Source of the DNA: JAYFQF01 sp034927285
GTDB taxonomy: Bacteria; Bacillota; Peptococcia; DRI-13; UBA5745
Direction: 5' to 3'
Assembly: GCA_034927285.1 (NCBI GenBank)
Contig: JAYFQF010000013.1
Span: 62,001 to 126,000, forward strand
DNA length: 64,000 nucleotides
A program made the position numbers and the translations under genes. Shown here piece by piece: positions 34,226 through 41,789 of this stretch (positions are counted from its first letter, which is position 1; each line of letters starts with the position of its first letter). The notes under the pieces are model-generated. The model ran no database searches, was not told the origin of the DNA, and worked only from the letters and a program-made list of their open reading frames with translations.

Positions 34226-35311
34226 ATGGCCAGAAAAAGAATCGCCGTCATTTTTGGCGGCTGTTCCACAGAATACGGCGTATCGCTGCAATCCGCTTAC
34301 GGTGTGCTGAGTCATTTGAACGCGGAGAAATATGAAGCCATCCCTCTGGGGATCACCCGGGAGGGCAAATGGTACTATTATAACGGCCCGGCGGAAGAAA
34401 TCCGGGAAGACCGCTGGTTTGGCCGGCGCTGTCTGCCGGCCTGCATCTCGCCGGACCGGGGACAGCCCCGGATCTTGGCCTTTCGGGACAATGGGGTGGA
34501 GATCCGCGCCTTTGATATCGCCTTTCCCGTGCTCCATGGAAAAAACGGCGAGGACGGAACCCTACAGGGCCTGCTGGAACTGGCGGGCATCCCTTATGTG
34601 GGCTGCGGCGTGTTAAGCTCTGCTATTGGCATGGACAAGGTCCTGGCCCATCAGCTGGCCGCTGCCGCCGGCGTAAAGGTGCCGGCCTCCGTCAGCTTTG
34701 ATACGCCCAAAAGCCAGGAGGAACTGGAGCAGCTGACCAAAGAGCTGAAGCTCCCGCTGTTTGTTAAGCCGGCCAATGCCGGTTCCTCTTATGGCATAAC
34801 CATGCTCGAAGACAGGTCGGGGCTGGCGGAGGCGGTGGCCCGGGCCTTTTGTCACGACGCCAAGGTGCTGATCGAAGAAGCGGTGGCCGGTTTTGAGGTG
34901 GGCTGTGCGGTGCTGGGAAATCACGAACTGGTTTTAGGCGAGGTGGACGAGATCGAGCTTAAGGGCGGCTGGTTTGATTATGAGGAGAAATATCATCGCC
35001 GGACGGCGGAAATCCATATGCCGGCCCGCCTGGATACGGTCAGCCGTGAAAAAATCCGCCGGGAGGCGGCTAAGATATACCGGGCCTTGGGCTGCCGGGG
35101 CTTTGCCCGGGTGGATCTTTTCTGGACGCCGGCAGGGGAGGTCGTCTTTAATGAAATAAATACCATCCCCGGTCTGACGGCCTGCAGCCGCTTTCCCAGT
35201 ATGCTTCAGGGCTCCGGCCTGGGCTTTCGGGAGATCCTGGAGAAACTGATCTGTCTGGCGGAGGAACAGGCAGCGGAAAAAGAGGGGGAAAAGGCGGTGA
35301 GAGGCAGGTGA
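34226..35311 (+). CDS. ddl: D-alanine ligase of the VanC/VanE/VanG (D-Ala-D-Ser) type
   Basis: A 361-residue ATP-grasp ligase. It opens IAVIFGGCSTEYGVSLQSA, and the segments FPVLHGKNGEDGTLQGLLEL, VKPANAGSSYGI and FNEINTIPGLT are hallmark ligase motifs. The omega-loop reads FDYEEKYHRRTAEIHMPAR, close to the FDYTEKY...IYMPAR form I recall for VanG and unlike the D-Ala-D-Lac enzymes. It would make D-Ala-D-Ser or D-Ala-D-Ala for peptidoglycan precursors. AGGAG precedes ATG 34226. The next gene overlaps by 4 bp (GTGA). No serine racemase of the VanT type is present in the window. Confidence 0.82.
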   Translation: MARKRIAVIFGGCSTEYGVSLQSAYGVLSHLNAEKYEAIPLGITREGKWYYYNGPAEEIREDRWFGRRCLPACISPDRGQPRILAFRDNGVEIRAFDIAFPVLHGKNGEDGTLQGLLELAGIPYVGCGVLSSAIGMDKVLAHQLAAAAGVKVPASVSFDTPKSQEELEQLTKELKLPLFVKPANAGSSYGITMLEDRSGLAEAVARAFCHDAKVLIEEAVAGFEVGCAVLGNHELVLGEVDEIELKGGWFDYEEKYHRRTAEIHMPARLDTVSREKIRREAAKIYRALGCRGFARVDLFWTPAGEVVFNEINTIPGLTACSRFPSMLQGSGLGFREILEKLICLAEEQAAEKEGEKAVRGR

Positions 35312-36201
35312 GAAAAGAAGCGTCAGGTCCTCCGGCGGCGAAGGAAGAAACGTCAATTCCTGCCGCGGCGGGAGAAACAGCCGGTGCAGCCCCGGCGGAA
35401 GAAACGGCAAGCCTGGCGTTGACGCCTGAAGGCGTCCGCCGGGGCCTCTTGATTTTGGTAAACGCCGCTCATCCTCTGGCCGACGATTTTGAGGACCCGG
35501 AAAAAAACGGCGGCCTGGTTCAGATCGCGCCGGGCATCGAACTGGACCCCGAGGCGGCGGGACGCCTGGCGGAGGCTTTGGCCGCCGTCGGCTGTACCGA
35601 CGAAATCCTGCCGGTCAGCGGTTACCGCAGCCGTGATGAACAGGAAAAGATCTTCCGGGACTCCCTGGAGGAGAAGGGCAGGGCTTTTACGGAAAGCTTT
35701 GTGGCCCGGCCCGGGGCCAGCGAGCATCAGACAGGCCTGGCTGTGGATCTGGGAGAAAATAAACCGCCCATTGATTTTATCTGTCCCGCTTTTCCCGACC
35801 GGGGCTTTTGCCGGGCCTTCCGCCTGGCCGCCCCGGATTTCGGATTCATTCTGCGCTACCGAGAGGAAAAGGAGAAGATCACCGGTATCGCCCGGGAGCC
35901 CTGGCATTTCCGGTATGTAGGTTTCCCTCACTCCCGGATCATTACCGACCGGGGAATGGCTTTGGAGGAATATCTGGATTTCCTGCCGGGCTTTCCTTTT
36001 GCGGACAAGCCGTTGGTTTACCAGGCCGGGGAGGGCACGGTTTATCGGATCGGCTACCTTCCGGCGCCGCCGCAGAACGGAGCGGGCAGGACCGTCGCGG
36101 CCCTGAAGCTGCCGGCAGGCAGCCGGTACAGCATCTCCGGCGATAACAAAGCCGGTTTCATCATTACGACAAAAGTGAAAAAAAGGAGGGGGCGGCCTTG
36201 A
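35308..36201 (+). CDS. VanXY-like M15 D,D-peptidase
   Basis: A 297-residue zinc peptidase of family M15B. Zinc ligands are His140 and Asp147 in SEHQTGLAVDLG and His200 in EPWHFRYVG, with catalytic Glu197. The substrate-binding SGYRSRDEQ is near 104. The N-terminal 40 residues are Ala/Glu-rich with no signal or membrane helix, so it is cytoplasmic like VanXY and unlike membrane-bound VanY. An extra C-terminal beta-rich module (about 235-297, with YSISGDNKAGFIITT) follows the peptidase. It would remove D-Ala-D-Ala or terminal D-Ala from precursors, complementing the ligase. It is coupled to its neighbours by GTGA and TTGA overlaps. Confidence 0.85.
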   Translation: MRKEASGPPAAKEETSIPAAAGETAGAAPAEETASLALTPEGVRRGLLILVNAAHPLADDFEDPEKNGGLVQIAPGIELDPEAAGRLAEALAAVGCTDEILPVSGYRSRDEQEKIFRDSLEEKGRAFTESFVARPGASEHQTGLAVDLGENKPPIDFICPAFPDRGFCRAFRLAAPDFGFILRYREEKEKITGIAREPWHFRYVGFPHSRIITDRGMALEEYLDFLPGFPFADKPLVYQAGEGTVYRIGYLPAPPQNGAGRTVAALKLPAGSRYSISGDNKAGFIITTKVKKRRGRP

Positions 36202-37646
36202 GTACCGGAGGGCAGGCAAAAGAATTGGGGTTTTACGGCGGGCAATGGATGTCTTTTTTGCCCTATGTCATTTTTCTTGTGTTGATCGTCATTACCACTT
36301 TCTGTTTTGGCTCCATTTCCGACGGAGCCCTGTGGCTGCCGGCCTTTGCGGCGTTGCTTATCCCTTTTTTCTTTGCCAGGGATAAGAACGCTTACGCCGA
36401 CGCTCTGGTGGAAGGCATGGCCAGCCGGGAGGCTATTCTGCCGGTGGTCTGCTGGCTGTTTGCCGGCGTTTTTTCCCGTATTTTGCGGGAATCGGGCCTG
36501 GCTGCCGGCGTGGCGGGCCTGGCCGCCGGCACCGGCGTGGGCAGCGTCGCCTTTATGGTGATTAGTTTTATCGCTTCCGCTGTTTTTGCTACGGCTTCCG
36601 GTACGGGTTTCGGCACCATTGCCGCCGGCATGGGCGTACTTTACCCCGCCGGGCTGGCTCTGGGAGCCCATCCTGGCATCCTGGCCGGAGCCATCATCAG
36701 CGGCGCGGCCTTTGGCGATAACCTGGCGCCGATTTCCGATACCACCATTTGTTCCGCCGCTTCCCAGGATGTGGACGTCCCGGGCGTGGTGCGTTCCCGG
36801 TTAAAATATGCCCTGGCGGCGGGGGCGTTGACCATTGCGGCCATCATCATTTTCGGCAATATCGCCGGCGGCGGCCAGAGCCCCGCGGAAAATATCGCCT
36901 ATGATCCCCGGACTCTCTGGATGTTCCTGCCGGTGGCAATCACCATCCTGGCGGCGGCCAGGTCCGGAAATATCATCATCGCCACTACCCTCGGCATCAC
37001 CGCCGGCGGCGCGGTGGCCGTGGCCGCCGGCCTGATGGACTTCATTCAGATCGACGCCGCCGGGGCTCTGCGGCCGGCTCTGATCACCGTCAGCGGCAGC
37101 GGCCTGGACCGCGCCGTAGGAGGCGTCATTCAGGCCGGGCTCTCCAGCATGCTGCAGGTTTCCGTCCTGGCTATTTTATTATCGGGAGCCACCGCCGTCA
37201 TGCGGGCCGGCGGCGGCGACAAGCGGCTTTTGGCCGCCATCACCGGAGCGGTAAAAGGTCCTGCGGGAGCGGAATTGATTATCTCCGGCATGGTGATTTT
37301 ACTGTCGTCTCTGATGGGGCTCAACGCTCCCGCCATTCTGGCCGTAGGGGCTTCCTTTGCCAAGCCTATTGCCCTGACTTATGGGATCAGCCCCTACCGT
37401 ACGGCAAATCTGCTGGACGCCCAATCCAATACGCTGGTGTACTGCCTGCCCTGGACGCCGGCCATCGTCTATACCCTGGGCTTTACCGCCGACAGCGCCC
37501 GGCCCTTGACTGCCATGGAGGTAACGCCTTTTGTGTTCTACGCTTTTGCTATGCTGGCGGTGATGACGGTCACCATTTTTTTAGGAATCGGACGTCAGGA
37601 CGGGCTGAAAGCCCAGGCGGCCCGGCAGCGGGAAGGGAGAAGATAA
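36198..37646 (+). CDS. NhaC-type Na+/H+ antiporter-like transporter
   Basis: A 482-residue membrane protein with about eleven hydrophobic segments, of the NhaC superfamily. Motifs visible include SFIASAVFATASGTGFGTIAA, SGAAFGDNLAPISDTTICSA and LLDAQSNTLVYCLPWTPA. Family members exchange Na+ for H+, malate/lactate, or move amino acids. TTG 36198 with GGAGGGGG upstream gives a TTGA overlap with the peptidase gene. Being translated inside the van-like operon suggests movement of an amino acid such as D-Ala, D-Ser or a dipeptide product, but this is inference. Confidence 0.85.
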   Translation: MSTGGQAKELGFYGGQWMSFLPYVIFLVLIVITTFCFGSISDGALWLPAFAALLIPFFFARDKNAYADALVEGMASREAILPVVCWLFAGVFSRILRESGLAAGVAGLAAGTGVGSVAFMVISFIASAVFATASGTGFGTIAAGMGVLYPAGLALGAHPGILAGAIISGAAFGDNLAPISDTTICSAASQDVDVPGVVRSRLKYALAAGALTIAAIIIFGNIAGGGQSPAENIAYDPRTLWMFLPVAITILAAARSGNIIIATTLGITAGGAVAVAAGLMDFIQIDAAGALRPALITVSGSGLDRAVGGVIQAGLSSMLQVSVLAILLSGATAVMRAGGGDKRLLAAITGAVKGPAGAELIISGMVILLSSLMGLNAPAILAVGASFAKPIALTYGISPYRTANLLDAQSNTLVYCLPWTPAIVYTLGFTADSARPLTAMEVTPFVFYAFAMLAVMTVTIFLGIGRQDGLKAQAARQREGRR

Positions 37647-37649
37647 GCT

Positions 37650-38489
37650 TTGGCCAGAATACGATTAACCCAGATTTTTCCTTTCCTGATCCCCTTAAGG
37701 CAATGGCAGCGCCGCCTCTTTTTCTATTTGGCAATGCGTTTTGACAAAAATAAATACGCCAAATCCAGGGAAGCGTTTTTCCCCTATACGTTGACCGAGA
37801 GCACCATGCCGCTTATTAATAAAGAAAGCGGGCAGGATATCCAATATCAGTACAATAAGGTTCACAATCTGCGCCTGGCTTCGGCTGCCGTGGACAAGAC
37901 GGTGATCCGGCCCGGTGAGACCTTTTCCTTTTGGCAGCTGGTGCGTCATGCGGAAAAGCAGGAGAAGTACAAAGACGGACTGGTTTTGGTGGACGGCCGG
38001 ATCCAGGCCAGTGCCGGCGGCGGTCTTTGCCAGCTCAGCGACTTATTGTTCTGGCTGTTTTTACACACGCCTTTAACCATCACGGAGCGCCATCCCCATG
38101 GCGTCAAGGCCTTTCCCACACCCGACGTGCCCCCCGGCACCGACGCCACGGTTTACGAAGGCTGGAAGGACCTGAAAGTCCGCAACGATACCAACGATGA
38201 GCTGCAGGTTCAGATTACTCTGGACGAAGAGTATATTTACGGCTTTATCCGCGTAAAAGAGGAGCCGTTGTTTCGTTATGAAGTCCTGACCCGCGATCTG
38301 CATTATTATCGGGAAGAGGAACAAAACTGGGAACAGGTATCGGTATACCGCCAGAAGTATTCCCGGATAAACGGCGATCTGGTCAGCGATATCCGGCTTT
38401 ATGAAAACAAAACCCTGGTGACTTATGACCTGTCCGGAGAAATAGCGGCAGACTCCGGCAAACCCCCGGAAAAAGAGGATATCGGGTAA
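37650..38489 (+). CDS. vanW: VanW-family protein
   Basis: A 279-residue protein with the VanW domain. Core motifs are VIRPGETFSFWQLV, the glycine-rich ASAGGGLCQLSDLLFWLFL, HTPLTITERHPH, and an IRVKEEPLFRYEV segment after the core. VanW occurs in VanB and VanG glycopeptide-resistance operons, though its biochemical job is unresolved. There is no signal peptide. TTG 37650 follows GGGAGAAG, 3 bp after the antiporter gene, and the operon ends in a terminator at 38502-38540. Context strengthens the reading of the whole operon as van-related. Confidence 0.88.
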   Translation: MARIRLTQIFPFLIPLRQWQRRLFFYLAMRFDKNKYAKSREAFFPYTLTESTMPLINKESGQDIQYQYNKVHNLRLASAAVDKTVIRPGETFSFWQLVRHAEKQEKYKDGLVLVDGRIQASAGGGLCQLSDLLFWLFLHTPLTITERHPHGVKAFPTPDVPPGTDATVYEGWKDLKVRNDTNDELQVQITLDEEYIYGFIRVKEEPLFRYEVLTRDLHYYREEEQNWEQVSVYRQKYSRINGDLVSDIRLYENKTLVTYDLSGEIAADSGKPPEKEDIG

Positions 38490-38501
38490 GAACCTAAAAA
38501 G

Positions 38502-38540
38502 GACGCCTGTTCGCATAACCTGCGTGACAGGCGTCTTTCC
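38502..38540 (+). terminator. Terminator after vanW
   Basis: GACGCCTGT pairs with ACAGGCGTC around a 16-nt loop and is followed by TTTCCTT. Confidence 0.7.
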
Positions 38541-38610
38541 TTGGGGGCGCAGATGTTTTGAAATAAGCATTCACGCCGGGATAAGCCGGCTGCTTATGGC
38601 GGTTTCTTTA

Positions 38611-39408
38611 TCATCGCTTTCCGGCAAATAAGGTTCCCGCGTTTCCTCCCTTGATGATTTCATATAATGCCGCCGGTTTTTTGCCGTTTGTAATAACGGT
38701 GTCAATCCCCTGGGAGGTTGCCAGCTTTGCCGCCTGCAGCTTCGTTTTCATGCCGCCCCTGCCTCGCCGGGAACCGGCTCCGCCGGCTAAGGATTGTACT
38801 TCCTCGTCGATGGCGTTAATCCGTTCGATCAGCTTCGCTTCAGGATGCAGGCGGGGATCACTGTCATAAAAACCGTCAATGTCGGACAGGATGATAAGCT
38901 TTTGCGCTCTGCATAATACAGCCACCACCGCGGAGAGCATATCGTTATCGCTAAACAGCCTGTCCTTGGACTCGATCTCGGTATAGCTGACCGAGTCGTT
39001 TTCGTTGACAACCGGAATAATCCCCATTTCAAGCAGGCTGTCAAAAGTGTTGGTCAGATTTTCCTTCTTTTCCTCAACCTCCATATCCTCGGCATTTAAC
39101 AGGATTTGCGCTATGGTCTTATCGTAATCACTGAAGAATTTGTCATATAAGAACATGATACTGCATTGCCCCACCGCGGCTGCGGCCTGCTTCAAACGCA
39201 TACTTGCAGGCCACGTCTTCATTTGAAGCTTATTTGTGCCTGCGGCAATGGCGCCGGAAGATACTAAAATAATCTCATATCCCATATTATGGACATCGGA
39301 TAATACCCAGGCAAGACGGTCAAAGGAACGTAAATCGTTTTGCCCCGCTTCATTTGTCAGGGTGGAAGTTCCTACTTTCACCACGATTCTGTTTTGATAC
39401 AGTCCCAT
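38611..39408 (-). CDS. proB: Glutamate 5-kinase, short form
   Basis: A 265-residue amino-acid kinase fold enzyme that phosphorylates glutamate in the first step of proline synthesis. Motifs are VVKVGTSTLTNE at the start, EIILVSSGAIAAGTNKL, FLYDKFFSDYD, PVVNENDSVSYTEIE, SDIDGFYDSDPR, and the nucleotide-site AGAGSRRGRGGMKTKLQAA. It ends after the kinase domain, so it lacks the C-terminal PUA domain found in many ProB proteins. GGAGG lies 5 nt ahead of ATG 39408; ATG 39420 is possible. proA is not adjacent. A LysR gene is divergent. Confidence 0.92.
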   Translation of the reverse strand: MGLYQNRIVVKVGTSTLTNEAGQNDLRSFDRLAWVLSDVHNMGYEIILVSSGAIAAGTNKLQMKTWPASMRLKQAAAAVGQCSIMFLYDKFFSDYDKTIAQILLNAEDMEVEEKKENLTNTFDSLLEMGIIPVVNENDSVSYTEIESKDRLFSDNDMLSAVVAVLCRAQKLIILSDIDGFYDSDPRLHPEAKLIERINAIDEEVQSLAGGAGSRRGRGGMKTKLQAAKLATSQGIDTVITNGKKPAALYEIIKGGNAGTLFAGKR

Positions 39409-39480
39409 ATTTACCTCCATTTCTCCCCTTGCGTACTCTGCGGATATACTGTATCATAAATCCGTAAATTACAAAAACAA

Positions 39481-39500
39481 ATGTTTTTCATATAAAACAT
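39481..39500. promoter_or_regulatory. LysR-type operator candidate
   Basis: ATGTTTT and AAAACAT form a 7-bp inverted repeat with a 6-nt spacer, in the divergent proB-LysR region and 30 bp before the LysR start. A TTACAA/TATAAA promoter pair overlaps it on the plus strand. Confidence 0.4.
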
Positions 39501-39531
39501 GATAAAACCGGATAGAAATGGAGAATATCCG

Positions 39532-40398
39532 ATGGAGCTGAATATTCAAAAATATATGGCCTTAGTCACGACGGTTGAATCCGGTAGTTTCACCAAAGCA
39601 GCGGAAATATTGAACTATTCCCAGTCCGGCATCAGCCGCATGATTAGTGACCTGGAAAAGGAATGGGGCGTATCGCTTCTGGAACGCCGCCGGGCCGGGG
39701 TCAGGCTGACTTCCGACGGCTTGAAATTATTGCCGTATGCAAAAAGTATGTGTAACGAATATGAGAAATTACAGGCCCAGGTTGAAGAATTGAAGGGACT
39801 GCAATCCGGCTTGATCCGAATCGGGACGTTTTCGAGCGTAGCGACGCATTGGCTCCCGAATATCATTAAGCGGTTTCAAAAGGACTATCCGAATATTGAC
39901 TATGAATTGCTGTTGGGCGATTATGCGGAAATCGAACAATGGATTTTAGAAGGGCGTGTGGATTGCGGCTTTCTCCGGCTGCCTGCAGTTCCGGAACTGG
40001 AAACGATTTTTTTGGAACAGGATAAACTGCTGGTGATCTTGCCGGAAAATCATCCGCTGGCCGGTTGTGAACGTTTCCCCATTAAAGCCTTAGGCGATTA
40101 CCCTTTTATGCTGTTGGAAAAAGGGGCCAAAGCAGATGTGGCGGAAGTCTTTGAACGCTGCGGCATTTCTCCGAAGGTCCATTTTATAACCTGGGACGAC
40201 TATGCCATCATGTCTATGGTGGAAAGCGGTTTGGGGATCAGCATTTTGCCGCAGCTTATTTTGCAGCGGGTTCCTTATCGCATTGTGGCAAAGGAATTGG
40301 AAATCCCGGCTTTCAGAAAAATCGGATTGGCGATGAGGAATAAAAAGAATACGTCGCTGGCGGTCAGGCGATTTTTGGAGTATATCCAGTATCGGTGA
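39532..40398 (+). CDS. LysR-family transcription regulator
   Basis: A 288-residue regulator. The N-terminal winged helix reads YMALVTTVESGSFTKAAEILNYSQSGISRMISDLEK (positions about 7-42), with the LysR pattern of a recognition helix. The C-terminal effector-binding domain begins GLIRIGTFSSVATHWLP. ATG 39532 has GGAGA 9 nt upstream and begins at the normal family start. It is transcribed away from proB with a palindrome between them, so it may control proB or itself. No effector is indicated. Its codon pattern is somewhat less GC-biased than the surrounding genes. Confidence 0.9.
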   Translation: MELNIQKYMALVTTVESGSFTKAAEILNYSQSGISRMISDLEKEWGVSLLERRRAGVRLTSDGLKLLPYAKSMCNEYEKLQAQVEELKGLQSGLIRIGTFSSVATHWLPNIIKRFQKDYPNIDYELLLGDYAEIEQWILEGRVDCGFLRLPAVPELETIFLEQDKLLVILPENHPLAGCERFPIKALGDYPFMLLEKGAKADVAEVFERCGISPKVHFITWDDYAIMSMVESGLGISILPQLILQRVPYRIVAKELEIPAFRKIGLAMRNKKNTSLAVRRFLEYIQYR

Positions 40399-40502
40399 CC
40401 TGGCCTGAGTCAAATTCTTTTTCCGGGCGGCGGCGAGAAAAGGAAAAATTTTTCGCCGGCGGTTTTGGCAATCTGCTTTATGCCGGCAAAGGCCCTGCCA
40501 GC

Positions 40503-40548
40503 AGCAAAAAAGCGGGACGGCATAGCTTTTCGCTGTACCGCCCCGCTA
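40503..40548 (-). terminator. Terminator after the GreA-like gene
   Basis: On the minus strand AGCGGGGCGGTACAGC pairs with GCTATGCCGTCCCGCT (one mismatch or bulge) and is followed by TTTTTTG. It also lies 100 bp downstream of the convergent LysR gene. Confidence 0.7.
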
Positions 40549-40608
40549 CAAATAGCTTCCTTATTTTCCTGCTGGTTCAGCAGATACTTTCCCCGCTCCC
40601 TTACGGCG

Positions 40609-41082
40609 TTATGGAGAATAGACATAAAGGCTTCCCAGGTCTACTTCCGAGTCTAATTTGACGGATTTGATTTCCAGCCGCATTGTTCCTGCGGGGACCT
40701 GGATATCCACGGAATCTCCCGGCTTTTTTAACAAAAGCGATTTTCCCACCGGGGACAACAAAGTAACATTGTTTTCTCCGGTAACGAAGTTATCGGGAGT
40801 CGTTATCCGGTAGGCAAAGGTTTCCTTGCCGTCAAGATCGTAAACCTCCACTTCGCTGCCGATTACCACAAAGGGGACGGAAGCATCTTCCGTTTCGGCA
40901 GGCGAGGAAAGTTCCAGCAGATCGTTAAGCCGTTTTTCATAGAGCTTCATCATCTTGGCAAAATCTCTCCAGTTTTTATCACTGCCGGGATATTGACTCA
41001 GGCATTCTCTGTTTTCTTTTACCATGTCCAATTGTTTTGCTATTTTTTCCAAAACTTTTGCCGACAGCTGAGACCCTGTCAT
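40609..41082 (-). CDS. GreA/GreB-type transcription elongation factor
   Basis: A 157-residue protein with a short helical N-terminal region (about 1-60) and a GreA/GreB C-terminal domain containing VVIGSEVEVYDLDGKETFAYRI, NVTLLSPVGKSLLLKKPGDSV and IQVPAGTMRLEIKSV. The C-terminal domain binds the RNA polymerase secondary channel rim. The N-terminal coiled coil has Asp/Glu residues, but I cannot identify the exact acidic tip used for transcript cleavage. It may be a Gre paralogue that competes with or modulates canonical GreA. Confidence 0.82.
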   Translation of the reverse strand: MTGSQLSAKVLEKIAKQLDMVKENRECLSQYPGSDKNWRDFAKMMKLYEKRLNDLLELSSPAETEDASVPFVVIGSEVEVYDLDGKETFAYRITTPDNFVTGENNVTLLSPVGKSLLLKKPGDSVDIQVPAGTMRLEIKSVKLDSEVDLGSLYVYSP

Positions 41083-41348
41083 TTTTCTCTCCTCCCATTC
41101 GAATGAAGATTATTTAAAACACAAAAGCGCCCCGCCGGTATGGCGAAACACCCTTTGGGATGATCCTGAGGGCCGGGACATTCCTGGCCGGGCAGCAAAA
41201 ATCAACGGAAGGTCCAGGTCAAAAACCGCCGTCTGTGTCATGCCGTCCAACTAAGGCCATGAAACCCAGTTGCCCGGAATCCGTATCTTTCTTGCCTATT
41301 AAAACTATTCTAACAATATCTCTGTGAGCATAGTGTGAAAATAAGCAA

Positions 41349-41370
41349 AATCCTGTGAGAATCCTGTGAG
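41349..41370 (+). repeat. Tandem 11-bp repeats ahead of the KdpDE-like locus
   Basis: AATCCTGTGAG occurs twice in direct tandem (41349-41359 and 41360-41370), followed by AATCCGG, 37 bp upstream of the -35 element at 41408. A one-turn spacing of direct repeats is typical of OmpR-family regulator sites. The rest of 41083-41348 shows no recognisable element. Confidence 0.5.
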
Positions 41371-41407
41371 AATCCGGAACGGAAAATTTGTCGGAAGCTG
41401 TTGAAAG

Positions 41408-41436
41408 TTGACTTACTCCAGGGCCGATGTTACAAT
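41408..41436 (+). promoter_or_regulatory. Sigma-70 promoter of the KdpDE-like locus
   Basis: TTGACT (41408-41413), 17-nt spacer, TACAAT (41431-41436). It lies 49 bp before the small leader ORF. Confidence 0.75.
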
Positions 41437-41484
41437 AAAAAATAGAGAGAAATATCTATCAATTTTTCAAAGAAAGGAAGACCA

Positions 41485-41589
41485 ATGGACAATATCCCTG
41501 AAAGCCTGCCGGAGGATTTGGGCCCCAAAGGGAATACAGGTCTCATTTGGCCGGCGTTTATCGCGGGCTGCCGCCCTTTACGCCGATAG
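41485..41589 (+). CDS. 34-residue leader ORF ahead of the KdpD-like kinase
   Basis: ATG 41485 has AAGGAAG 5-6 nt upstream. The 34-codon frame starts MDNIPESLPEDLGPKG, has a hydrophobic middle (GLIWPAFIAG) and ends CRPLRR before TAG. An intrinsic terminator begins 31 nt after the stop. This layout (promoter, small ORF, terminator, kinase gene) suggests either a small protein with its own transcript or translational attenuation of the two-component genes. Confidence 0.5.
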   Translation: MDNIPESLPEDLGPKGNTGLIWPAFIAGCRPLRR

Positions 41590-41619
41590 GTTAATGGGCC
41601 GGACCCCTGCGCCTTGATC

Positions 41620-41646
41620 GCCGTCTGGGAGACGGCTTTTTTTATT
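41620..41646 (+). terminator. Terminator between the leader ORF and the KdpD-like gene
   Basis: GCCGTCT pairs with AGACGGC around GGG and is followed by TTTTTTTATT. It would end most transcripts from 41408 before the kinase gene unless read through. Confidence 0.85.
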
Positions 41647-41789
41647 GGCGCTTTATTTTACGGCCGTTCCCGGGCCGGGAGCTTGCCGCGCTGGAAGCCC
41701 TGGGAGCAAAGAGAGGGAAAATCCCCGGGCTGTGCCGGCGTGCTTGCTGTACCGCAGGCATAAATTGAACGGAAAGGAGAGGCAGCCGG

